From positions 1 through 36,488 of the forward strand of contig JABWAM010000002.1 of the NCBI GenBank assembly GCA_013360985.1: a stretch of 36,488 nucleotides of DNA, in the 5' to 3' direction. Origin of the DNA: Verrucomicrobiia bacterium. GTDB taxonomy: Bacteria; Verrucomicrobiota; Verrucomicrobiia; JABWAM01. Numbering within the stretch: the stretch's first letter is position 1; each line of letters begins with the position of its first letter. Under the pieces are notes generated by a model, which was given only the letters and a program-made list of their open reading frames with translations, was not told the DNA's origin and made no database searches. Made by a program: the position numbers and the translations under genes. Of the stretch, positions 15,320-22,354 are shown in pieces.

Positions 15320-16420
15320 ATGCGCGTGCTCATCGTCCGCCTCTCGGCGCTCGGCGACGTGATCCAGGGCCTCCCATGCCTCGTCGCGTTGAAGGAAAGC
15401 TTTCCCGACTGGCGCATCTCATGGCTGACGGAAACCCCGAACGCCGCGCTCCTCGACGGCCATCCGCATCTCGACCGCCTCTTTCTCCTCGACCGCGGCT
15501 GGCGGCGCGACGGCGCTCCATTCCATCTCGCCAACCTCAGCCGCGGCGGCGCCAACGCATTCGCCGTCTGGAACGCGCTGCGCCGCGCGCGCTTCGATGT
15601 AGCCATCGATCTCCAGGGGCTGTTCAAAAGCGGTTTCTGGACGTTCCTCAGCGGCGCCCCGCGCCGCCTCGGCCACGGCGGGACGCGCGAATGCGCCGAT
15701 CGTTTCCTCACGGAGATCGTGTCGCGCCGGCCAACCTTCGATCCCGCCTATCCGCTCATCGAACGCTACCTCGATCCGGCGCGCCACCTCGGCGCCGATC
15801 CGTCGAAGGCCCGCTACGTCCTTCCTCCTCCGACGGCGGTCGCCCTCGCCGAAGCGGACCGCCTCCTCGGCCCGCGGCCTTCGCCGCAGCCTCTGGTCGG
15901 CCTCTTTCCCTGGAGCGCGTGGCCCAGCAAAAACTGGCCCCTCCCTCATTGGCGCGCGCTCGCGGCGGCGCTTGCGCGCGAGGCGCGCGTGCTGATCCTC
16001 GGCGGCGCGGAAAATGCCGCGGACGCCGCGGCGGCCTTCTCCGACACGGAGGGCGCGGAAGACCTCGTCGGGCGCACCCCTCTGCCGGTGCTCGCGGAAC
16101 TCCTGCGTCGATGCCGTCTGGTGATCGGCCCGGACAGCGGCCCGCTCCATCTCGCCAACGCGACCAACGCCCCGAAAGTCCTCATGCTCTTCGGCGCAAC
16201 GTCGCGTCGCCGATCGGGCCCATGGGGGGCCGGCCATCGCGCGCTCGCGCGCGATCTCGACTGTCAACCCTGTTTCAAGCGCATCTGCCCGTTGGGCCAC
16301 TTCGCCTGCCTCCGCGAACTCGCGCCCGAGAGAGTACTCGACATGGCGCGAGAAATGCTCTCCGAATCGCCGAAAAGATCGTCCCTCCGCCCTTCATTTC
16401 CGCCGAAAACCTCCTCATGA
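15320..16420 (+). CDS. Glycosyltransferase family 9 (heptosyltransferase-like)
   Basis: A 366-residue protein of the ADP-heptose:LPS heptosyltransferase family, which builds the LPS inner core on the cytoplasmic face of the inner membrane. It begins MRVLIVRLSALGDVIQGLPCL, the classic N-terminal signature with the catalytic Asp. FPWSAWPSKNWPLPHWRAL (family P.t.w..KrWp) marks the second domain, and VIGPDSGPLHLANATNAP binds the nucleotide sugar. The late CQPCFKRICPLGHFACLREL carries the CxPC..CP...CL pattern seen in many GT9 proteins. The exact donor and acceptor are not readable. The stop overlaps the start of the URO-D family gene by four bases (ATGA). Confidence 0.85.
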   Translation: MRVLIVRLSALGDVIQGLPCLVALKESFPDWRISWLTETPNAALLDGHPHLDRLFLLDRGWRRDGAPFHLANLSRGGANAFAVWNALRRARFDVAIDLQGLFKSGFWTFLSGAPRRLGHGGTRECADRFLTEIVSRRPTFDPAYPLIERYLDPARHLGADPSKARYVLPPPTAVALAEADRLLGPRPSPQPLVGLFPWSAWPSKNWPLPHWRALAAALAREARVLILGGAENAADAAAAFSDTEGAEDLVGRTPLPVLAELLRRCRLVIGPDSGPLHLANATNAPKVLMLFGATSRRRSGPWGAGHRALARDLDCQPCFKRICPLGHFACLRELAPERVLDMAREMLSESPKRSSLRPSFPPKTSS

Positions 16421-17604
16421 ATTCCCGCGAACGCGTCGCCGCCGCCATGCGGCATGAACCGGTGGATCGAACGCCCGTGATGTGCCAGCTCGCGCTCGGC
16501 CATTATTTTCTCCATGCCGGACGCGAACCCGCGGAGATCTGGTTCGACAGCGACGTCTTCGCCGCGACGCTCGTGGAGTTCCAGCGGCGCTATCGGTTCG
16601 ACGGCCTGCTCCTCAATCTTCCCGGCCGTCCCCCCAATTGGCGCGAGCAAATCGCGGACGCGCGACCCGATGGAGACGGCCGTCGCCTGCGATGGAGGAA
16701 CGGCTTCATCACGCGAATCCCGCCCGACGACAATGCGCAGACCTTCAGTCCGGACGACGCCCCCTTGCCTCGAGCGTCCCTCGCGACAGTGAACCCCGAC
16801 GATCCCGCGACCTGGCGGATCCCCGGCTACGTGTGGAACACCTGGCATGCGCCGACGTTGTGGGACATCCCCGAAACCGCCGATCTCGCGGATCCCGCCG
16901 CCTATCCCGAGTGGTTCACGCTCGGCCTGCGAACCGCGCGCGCCCTTGCGCCGGATGCGTCCGTGCATGTCGAGGTCTTCTCCCCGTTTACCCACCTCAT
17001 GGAACTCTTCTCGTACGAAGAGGCCTTGATCGCCTTGGTGGACGATCCGAACACGTGCCGCCTTCTGCTCGACCGCCTCACGCCGATCGTCGTTGCCCAG
17101 GTGCGCCGGCTCGCGCCCTGTTCGCCCGACGCCGTGCTCATCAGTTCGGCCTTCGCCGGCGCCGGGTTCATCAGCCGCGCGATGTATCGCGACTTCGTGC
17201 TCCCCTATGAACAGCGCGTCGTCCAGGCGATCCATGAATTTCGTCTTCCCGCCTACACCCACACCTGCGGCGCGATCGGCGATCGCCTTGATCTTATGGA
17301 AGCGACGGGGGTGGATGGTCTCGATACGCTCGATCCGCCGCCGCTCGGCACCGTCAATCTCGCAGACGCCAAAGCGCAATACGGCCGCCGCCTCTTCTTC
17401 AAAGGAAACCTGGACGCCGTCAACGAAATGCTGCGCGCCGATCCTGCAACCTTCGAGCGCGCCGTGCGGCAGCGTCTCGACGTCGGCAGTCCCGGTTCAG
17501 GATATCTTCTTTCTTCCGCCTGTTCGGTCGCGCCGCGCGTCGCGCCCGAACGTCTGAAAGCCATGGTGGCGCTGTCGGAAGCTCACGGACCGTCGGCGAC
17601 ATGA
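16417..17604 (+). CDS. Uroporphyrinogen decarboxylase-family protein (MtaA/CmuA-like)
   Basis: A 395-residue protein with the URO-D fold. MNSRERVAAAMRHEPVDRTPV is the standard N-terminus, and the C-terminal half carries YTHTCGAIGDRLDLM (His282-x-Cys284, the zinc-ligand pattern of methyltransferases MtaA/CmuA). GVDGLDTLDPPPLGTVNLADAK and LFFKGNLDAVNEML follow. True HemE proteins lack the HTCG motif and are shorter, so this is more likely a corrinoid-linked methyltransferase relative or one of the many uncharacterised URO-D paralogues of PVC bacteria. No corrinoid protein is adjacent. The ATG overlaps the upstream glycosyltransferase stop (ATGA), although the two functions have no obvious link. 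Confidence 0.75.
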   Translation: MNSRERVAAAMRHEPVDRTPVMCQLALGHYFLHAGREPAEIWFDSDVFAATLVEFQRRYRFDGLLLNLPGRPPNWREQIADARPDGDGRRLRWRNGFITRIPPDDNAQTFSPDDAPLPRASLATVNPDDPATWRIPGYVWNTWHAPTLWDIPETADLADPAAYPEWFTLGLRTARALAPDASVHVEVFSPFTHLMELFSYEEALIALVDDPNTCRLLLDRLTPIVVAQVRRLAPCSPDAVLISSAFAGAGFISRAMYRDFVLPYEQRVVQAIHEFRLPAYTHTCGAIGDRLDLMEATGVDGLDTLDPPPLGTVNLADAKAQYGRRLFFKGNLDAVNEMLRADPATFERAVRQRLDVGSPGSGYLLSSACSVAPRVAPERLKAMVALSEAHGPSAT

Positions 17605-17638
17605 ACGGCTTTTTTCGTCTGAGAGCCTGTGAGAAACA

Positions 17639-17647
17639 TGTGAATAA
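17639..17647 (-). promoter_or_regulatory. DnaA box (perfect)
   Basis: TTATTCACA on the minus strand, an exact match to TTATNCACA. It lies 35 bases after the URO-D gene stop and next to a weaker box at 17628-17636. Confidence 0.6.
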
Positions 17648-17924
17648 CCTCTCTTTGCGTTTCCCTCTCGGGGAGTCGTCTCAACCCATTGATTCGGAGC
17701 GCTTTACCTCGCCTCGTTTTACCGCTGCTTGGTTGCCGCTCCACTTGCGTCTCCCGAGAAGCTCTACGCTGATCTAAATCCTTTTATCCCAAGAGGTTAC
17801 ATTGAAATCTCATGCCCGCTTCCGCAGAGACCGCGCCATCCGTCTACATCAATAAAATTCGTGTCCGGAACTGGAGGCTGCCCTTGTGCGCGCCACGCGC
17901 CATCCGAACCAAAGGGTTTGAAGC

Positions 17925-17933
17925 TGTGAATAA
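17925..17933 (-). promoter_or_regulatory. DnaA box (perfect)
   Basis: A second exact TTATTCACA on the minus strand, in the same orientation as the box at 17639, followed on the plus strand by weaker boxes at 17978 and 18004. Confidence 0.6.
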
Positions 17934-18003
17934 CTTGCCGCTTCCGAACAAGCGCGCGGACTGCCTGCCGGTGGAATGTGAACAGCCTCCAAACGGATTG
18001 TTT

Positions 18004-18012
18004 TGTGAAAAA
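18004..18012 (-). promoter_or_regulatory. DnaA box (relaxed form)
   Basis: TTTTTCACA on the minus strand fits TTWTNCACA and has the same orientation as the two perfect boxes. Confidence 0.4.
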
Positions 18013-18100
18013 GAGGCCGCGAAATTTCGGAGTTTATCCAAGGGTATTCCCCGTATCGGCGCCGCCCAACCGGTTGTCAAAAGGACATTTACGAATCTTG

Positions 18101-18129
18101 TTGTCAATCTTCACAACCCTGAATAGGAT
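18101..18129 (+). promoter_or_regulatory. dnaN promoter
   Basis: TTGTCA (18101-18106), a 17-base spacer and TAGGAT (18124-18129) match sigma-70 hexamers at 5/6 and 4/6. The start would be near 18136, giving a leader of about 50 bases before the first dnaN ATG. Confidence 0.5.
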
Positions 18130-18187
18130 GACGAATTTAAATACCAAAGGACCTCTTCTTCCGGTCTTCTGAATAAACCCTGCTTCA

Positions 18188-19300
18188 ATGCCTCAAGACA
18201 TGAAACTGCGTTTCACCAAGGAGAAATTCCTCGACGGCTTGCAACAGGTGCTGAATGTCGTCAGCACGCGCAGCACGCTTCCCATCCTCTCGAACGTTCT
18301 GATTCGCGCGGAAAAAGGAGGCGTCAGCCTAACCACGACGGACCTGGATATCGGCGTGCGCTGCCGCCTCCAGGCGGAGGTGGTTGGCGAGGGGAGCACC
18401 ACGCTGCCGGCGCGTCGTTTGTTCGCGATCATCCGCGAGATGGCGGCGACCGACATCGAGATCGAAGTGGACGAGAAGAATGTCGCGACGATTCAGGGCG
18501 GACCGTCGCATTTTCGGGTGCTCGGCCTGCCCGAATCGGAGTTTCCTCCGTTTCCCAAGGTAGACGGCGCGCACGCGGTGACTTTGGAGCAAAAAGCGCT
18601 GCGCGATCTGCTGCGCCGCACCAGCTACGCGATGTCGACGGACGAAAGCCGGTTCGTTCTCAACGGGATTCTCATGAGCTTCAAGGACGACAAGCTGGTG
18701 GTCGTCGCGACGGACGGACGCCGTCTTGCGCTTGCGGAACAGGAGGTGGAACTCTCCAAGGATTGCAAACAGGACCTCATTGTTCCGAACAAGACGGTCG
18801 TCGAAGTCGCGCGTTTGCTGGAGGACAAGGGGAACGTCAAGATCGCGTTCTCCGATTCTCAGGTGCTGTTCGAAATTGGCGGCGCCGAACTCGCGAGCAA
18901 GTTGGTCGAAGGCATTTATCCGAACTATCGGCAGGTGATTCCGCCGGAAACGAAGGTGGTCATTCCACTGGAGCGTGAGGCGCTGCTTCAAGCGGTGCAT
19001 CGCGCGGCGCTCCTCACCAATGAGAAGAATCAGGCGGTGCGCCTCCAGTTCACGCGCAACAAGCTGACGATCACGGCAAGCGCGCCCGAGTTGGGCGAGT
19101 CGCGCGAGAGCCTCGCGGTCAACTACAGCGGACCCGAAATTGCGATCGGGTTCAATCCGGCCTTTCTCATGGATCCGCTGCGCAATATCGAGAACGACGA
19201 AGTCCGCCTCGAGTTGACCGACGAGTACAGCCCGGGTGTCCTGAAGATCAAGGAACCCTTTCTCTACGTGATCATGCCGCTGCGCGGCGGGACGGCGTAA
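18188..19300 (+). CDS. dnaN: DNA polymerase III beta sliding clamp
   Basis: A 370-residue protein of standard length for the clamp, a homodimeric ring that tethers DNA polymerase III to DNA. Signatures include KEKFLDGLQQVLNVVSTRSTLPILSNVLI at the N-terminus, VSLTTTDLDIGVRCRLQAEV, YAMSTDESRFVLNGI, VVATDGRRLALAE, EGIYPNYRQVIP and the C-terminal YVIMPLR (family YviMPmR). Three clamp repeats are present in order. Two ATGs, at 18188 and 18200, are possible; MKLRFTKE from the second resembles the family start more closely, and neither has a clear Shine-Dalgarno sequence. It lies directly beside the proposed oriC and has its own promoter. Confidence 0.95.
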   Translation: MPQDMKLRFTKEKFLDGLQQVLNVVSTRSTLPILSNVLIRAEKGGVSLTTTDLDIGVRCRLQAEVVGEGSTTLPARRLFAIIREMAATDIEIEVDEKNVATIQGGPSHFRVLGLPESEFPPFPKVDGAHAVTLEQKALRDLLRRTSYAMSTDESRFVLNGILMSFKDDKLVVVATDGRRLALAEQEVELSKDCKQDLIVPNKTVVEVARLLEDKGNVKIAFSDSQVLFEIGGAELASKLVEGIYPNYRQVIPPETKVVIPLEREALLQAVHRAALLTNEKNQAVRLQFTRNKLTITASAPELGESRESLAVNYSGPEIAIGFNPAFLMDPLRNIENDEVRLELTDEYSPGVLKIKEPFLYVIMPLRGGTA

Positions 19301-19334
19301 CCGGCGCCGCGGCCGGCGCGCCTGGGTGGAAAAC

Positions 19335-19350
19335 CGCGGCGAAAGCCGCG
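19335..19350. terminator. GAAA-tetraloop hairpin between dnaN and the fusion gene
   Basis: CGCGGC and GCCGCG pair perfectly around the stable tetraloop GAAA in the 110-bp gap between two facing stops. There is no U-run, so termination is inferred from position and stability. Confidence 0.4.
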
Positions 19351-19410
19351 ATCGCCGGCGGGAGACGGAGAGTTCCTTGTCCTCTTACGGAACGGCCAGG
19401 AGGGCGCGCG

Positions 19411-21600
19411 TCAGTAAGCGAGAGGAAAGCGCGCCGTGAGGCGGCGGACGTCGGCGCGGACTTTAGCGAGGCGCGCGTCGTCTTCGAGGCTTACCAGGGC
19501 GGTCGCGATCAAGCGCGCGATCTCCGTCATTTCGGCCTCCTGCATGCCGCGCGTGGTGACGGCCGCGGCGCCGAGGCGAATTCCACTGGTGATCGTCGGC
19601 TTTTCCGGATCGTAAGGGATGAGGTTCTTGTTGACGGTGATCCCCGCCTTGTCGAGGGCAATCTGGGCGTCGCGACCGTTCACTTTCAGGGGACGCAGAT
19701 CCACGAGGCAGAGGTGGTTGTCGGTGCCGCCGCTGACGAGGCGGCAGCCGTTTTTCTGGAGCGCGGCGGCGAGCGCCTTGGAATTGCGGACCACCTGGCG
19801 CGCGTAGTCGCGAAACTCGGGCGTCATGGCCTCCTTGAAGCAGACAGCCTTCGCGGCGACGACGTGCATGAGCGGGCCGCCCTGGATGCCGGGAAGCACG
19901 CAGGAGTCCACGGCCTTCGCATGCGCCTGGCGGCAGAGGACGAGCCCTCCGCGCGGTCCGCGCAGGGTCTTGTGCGTGGTCGTGGTGACAAAATCCGCAT
20001 GCGGCACGGGGCTGGGGTGTTCGCCCGCGGCGACCAGGCCGGCGATATGGGCCATGTCCACGAAGAGCAGCGCGCCGACCGAATCGGCGATGGCGCGCAT
20101 CCGCGCGAAGTCAATGACGCGCGGGTAGGCGCTGGCGCCGACGACGAGGAGGCGGGGGCGATGTTCGTCGGCGAGCTTCGCCATGGCGTCGTAGTCGATG
20201 CGCTCGTCCTCGCGGCGGACCCCGTAGCTCGTCACCTGGTAAAGCTTGCCGGAGAAGTTCAGGCTGAAGCCGTGGGTGAGATGGCCGCCGTGCTCGAGGG
20301 ACATGGCGAGGATGCGATCGCCCGGCTTCAGGACGCTGAAATAGACGGCCATGTTGGCCTGGCTGCCCGAGTGCGGCTGGACGTTGGCGTGCTCGGCGCC
20401 GAAGAGCGTTTTGGCCCGCGCGATGGCGAGGGATTCCGCCACATCCACATGCTCGCAACCGCCGTAGTAACGGCGGCCGGGGTATCCCTCGGCGTATTTG
20501 TTGGTGAGCACGCTTCCGACGGCTTGAAGGATCGCGGGGCTGGTGAAGTTTTCGCTCGCGATGAGCTCGATGTTTTCCTGCTGCCGGCGTTTCTCGTCCT
20601 CGACGACCTGATCAATTTCGGGATCGGTTTCGAAAAGAGCGCCCGCGCCGGCCATCTCGCGGAGGAGACGCTGGAAGGAGGCGTCCGCCGCGCCCTCGTC
20701 CATTTTGCGGATGCGGCGGGCGTGGCGGCCGCCCGAAAAATCCGTCGCGAGCCACGTCTTGAGAATCGCGACCGCCGCTTCGGGCGAGGTGCGCGCGGCG
20801 GCGAGGCAGAGGACGTTCGCGTTGTTGTGCGAGCGGCTGAGGCGCGCAAGCTCCTCATCGAAAACCAGCGCCGCGCGAATGCCCGGCACGCGGTTGGCGC
20901 TCATGCTCATCCCCAGCCCGCTTTTGCAGATGAGAATTCCGAACTCCGCGCGATGGCCGACGACTTCTTCGGCGACGGCGCGGGCGAAATCCGCGTAGTC
21001 GCACGCGGCGGCCGTATGCGCGCCGAGGTCGGCGACGGGATAGCCCTCTTTTGCAAGCCACTCGCGGAGGCGGGTCTTGAGTTCGACGCCGCCATGATCG
21101 GCGCCGAGCGCCACGCGCGCCTTGCGGGCGGAGGCCGGGACGGAGGGGCGATCGAGAAATTCGAGCACCGAAGGGAGCGCCGCGCGAATCGCGTCGCGGC
21201 AGGCGAGATAGGCATCGTACGGCATCCCGATCGGATCGGGCACCTCACGCGCCGCTTCGGACAGCCCCTTCTGAAAAGCCCGGAGGAGATGGATGCGCGG
21301 CGTCGCCGAGGGGTAGAGCGCGGTGAGCGAGTCGAGGTGGCCGCGGGTCATCGCGAAGATCGCGTCCGCCTGATGCACGAGCTCGGCGGTGACCGGTTGC
21401 GAGCGCTGATGCGAGATCTCCACGCCGATTTCGGCAAGGGCGCGAATCGCGTGTTCCGTGGGGCGTTGCCCGGCGCCGGCGCCGAGGCCCGCGGAAAGAA
21501 TTTGAACATCGCGCCGCGCCCCCAAGAGGTGACGGAACAAGCCTTCGGCCATGGGGCTGCGACAGAGGTTGCCGGTGCAAACGAAGAGAACGGTTTTCAA
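19411..21600 (-). CDS. Three-domain fusion: low-molecular-weight protein phosphatase + ribose-5-phosphate isomerase B + serine hydroxymethyltransferase
   Basis: One uninterrupted frame of 729 residues. Residues 1-150 are a low-molecular-weight phosphatase with P-loop C8TGNLCRS and general-acid Asp122 in DPIG. The position that is Thr11 in the arginine phosphatase YwlE is Leu12 here, which fits phosphotyrosine rather than phosphoarginine. Residues about 160-300 are RpiB, with VALGADHGGVELK, ILICKSGLGMSMSANRVPGIRA (Cys225) and SRSHNNANVLCL. Residues about 310-729 are full-length GlyA, with ENIELIASENFTSPAIL, NKYAEGYPGRRYYGG, FVDMAHIAGLVAAG and the PLP lysine in TTTTHKTLRGPRGG (Lys544). The start is TTG: an in-frame TAG lies six codons upstream and later starts would lose the P-loop. 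Met300 could start free GlyA internally (ATG at 20703-20701). In Bacillus the order ywlE-rpiB-ywlG-glyA is conserved, so the fusion joins neighbouring genes. Confidence 0.92.
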   Translation of the reverse strand: MKTVLFVCTGNLCRSPMAEGLFRHLLGARRDVQILSAGLGAGAGQRPTEHAIRALAEIGVEISHQRSQPVTAELVHQADAIFAMTRGHLDSLTALYPSATPRIHLLRAFQKGLSEAAREVPDPIGMPYDAYLACRDAIRAALPSVLEFLDRPSVPASARKARVALGADHGGVELKTRLREWLAKEGYPVADLGAHTAAACDYADFARAVAEEVVGHRAEFGILICKSGLGMSMSANRVPGIRAALVFDEELARLSRSHNNANVLCLAAARTSPEAAVAILKTWLATDFSGGRHARRIRKMDEGAADASFQRLLREMAGAGALFETDPEIDQVVEDEKRRQQENIELIASENFTSPAILQAVGSVLTNKYAEGYPGRRYYGGCEHVDVAESLAIARAKTLFGAEHANVQPHSGSQANMAVYFSVLKPGDRILAMSLEHGGHLTHGFSLNFSGKLYQVTSYGVRREDERIDYDAMAKLADEHRPRLLVVGASAYPRVIDFARMRAIADSVGALLFVDMAHIAGLVAAGEHPSPVPHADFVTTTTHKTLRGPRGGLVLCRQAHAKAVDSCVLPGIQGGPLMHVVAAKAVCFKEAMTPEFRDYARQVVRNSKALAAALQKNGCRLVSGGTDNHLCLVDLRPLKVNGRDAQIALDKAGITVNKNLIPYDPEKPTITSGIRLGAAAVTTRGMQEAEMTEIARLIATALVSLEDDARLAKVRADVRRLTARFPLAY

Positions 21601-21612
21601 GGGAGGATGCGG

Positions 21613-21641
21613 TTTCTAAACCAAGCCGGGGTCTTGCGCAA
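21613..21641 (-). promoter_or_regulatory. Promoter of the fusion gene
   Basis: On the minus strand TTGCGC (21641-21636), a 17-base spacer and TAGAAA (21618-21613) lie 12 bases before the TTG start at 21600, leaving a leader of about six bases. Confidence 0.4.
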
Positions 21642-21756
21642 CAGGAATGCCCAGGGTTCTTCGGGATCATCCTTACGGAAACGGACGCTCTCCAAATCCT
21701 GAATGGGCCGTTTTGGGGATCTCAACCTTGTCCGCCCTTCCTTGCGGGCGGTGTCG

Positions 21757-21900
21757 GCCCAAATCCACGGATCCGCTCTCTTTTAGAGGGCTCATCTCCT
21801 CCTCATCCATCGAGGATCGGAAGGGCGGGGAGCGTGTCGAGATTCCGGACTCCTCACCGAAGGGTACAACGGCTCGGCCGGCGGCCTCGCCCTCCCTTTC
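21757..21900 (+). repeat. Long intergenic repeat, copy A
   Basis: About 140 bp beginning near CCCAAATCCACG and running through CTCATCCATCGAGGATCGGA, GCGTGTCGAGATTCC and a GC-rich core. It matches the reverse complement of 24386-24532 at roughly 80% by eye, with small gaps. No open frame is shared by both copies over the full length. Together the copies form an inverted pair about 2.5 kb apart around the porin and SWIM genes. Confidence 0.7.
21870..21893 (-). repeat. 24-bp core repeat, copy 1
   Basis: On the minus strand this begins AGGGCGAGGCCGCCGGCCGA and ends GCCG, identical over 24 bases to 21989-22012 and 24395-24418. It forms the GC-rich end of long repeat copy A and is nearly self-complementary, with arms GGC(C)GCCGGCC. 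Confidence 0.75.
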
Positions 21901-21983
21901 CCGTTCGAGATCTTTCCCCATGCGTCCGGGGATTTTCCCGCGAGACCGAGGGTCACGCCGCCGATCTCCATTTCTCGCGAAGC

Positions 21984-22012
21984 AAGGTAGGGCGAGGCCG
22001 CCGGCCGAGCCG
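21984..22012 (+). repeat. Core repeat, copy 2 (29-bp identity with 24391-24419)
   Basis: AAGGTAGGGCGAGGCCGCCG and the next nine bases are identical to 24391-24419. It is preceded by TCGCGAAGC, which also opens the 22059 repeat, so the two short repeats are related. Confidence 0.75.
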
Positions 22013-22058
22013 CCTCGTCCTGAAAGGGGTCGTGGGGACCTGTTCTTTCCCGACCTCA

Positions 22059-22085
22059 TCGCGAAGCGAGGGAGGGCGCCGACGG
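22059..22085 (+). repeat. Short repeat, inverted partner at 24331-24357
   Basis: TCGCGAAGCGAGGGAGGGCG and the next seven bases match the reverse complement of 24331-24357 at about 24 of 27 positions. Confidence 0.6.
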
Positions 22086-22354
22086 CGGCTTGAGTCCAAA
22101 ATGTTGCGAGGGCGTCGCCTGTTCCTCGACCGAGGACGGCCCCCCACGTCTTGCGCGGGGATTTGGGGCGGGAATTCCCCCCCAAAAAAAATTTTGAACG
22201 CTTTTGAAAAAAAGTTGTCTTTGGTGTTGACACGGCGGCGCGGATGCCTCAAGGTGCGCTCATCCAAAAGCCAAGAAAGGCGCGCCCCGACGCGGGGAAC
22301 GCCCGCCTCCCTGCCAAGGAAGGGGGGTCTTGGTTGCAGACAACTCGACACATC

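Larger units (their letters stand above)
17605..18187. other. oriC: Candidate chromosomal replication origin (oriC), gene-free
   Basis: This 583-bp stretch between the URO-D gene and dnaN has no convincing gene. Two perfect DnaA boxes read on the minus strand as TTATTCACA (17647-17639 and 17933-17925). A third, TTTTTCACA (18012-18004), fits the relaxed TTWTNCACA form. Weaker matches are CTGTTCACA (17986-17978) and TTTCTCACA (17636-17628). All point the same way. AT-richer patches lie at 17771-17812 and 18120-18180 and could serve as unwinding sites. It adjoins dnaN, has gyrA nearby and a parS site about 8.5 kb away, as expected for an origin. No dnaA gene is in the window, so the call rests on sequence motifs and context. 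Confidence 0.6.
21901..22354. other. Repeat-rich, gene-free leader region of the porin gene
   Basis: No gene is supported here. It holds core repeat copy 2 and the 22059 repeat, then a tract with a C7A8 run (22180-22194) followed by AACGCTTTTGAAAAAAAG, which may be curved DNA. A TTGACA at 22227-22232 could be a -35 for the porin but lacks a clear -10. Short stems follow in the presumed leader, including CCCCG/CGGGG at 22285-22297 and CCAAG/CTTGG near 22314-22335. Confidence 0.5.

Noticed and set aside
16417..17604. Annotation of the URO-D gene as hemE
   Set aside because: The HTCG motif and the length fit MtaA/CmuA-like proteins, and no heme genes are nearby.
17812..18126. A 104-residue open frame in the proposed oriC
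   Set aside because: It contains two DnaA boxes, ends inside the dnaN promoter, and has no family resemblance or ribosome-binding site.
19714..21702. A 662-residue open frame opposite the phosphatase-RpiB-GlyA gene
   Set aside because: The fusion frame carries all catalytic motifs; the opposite frame has none.
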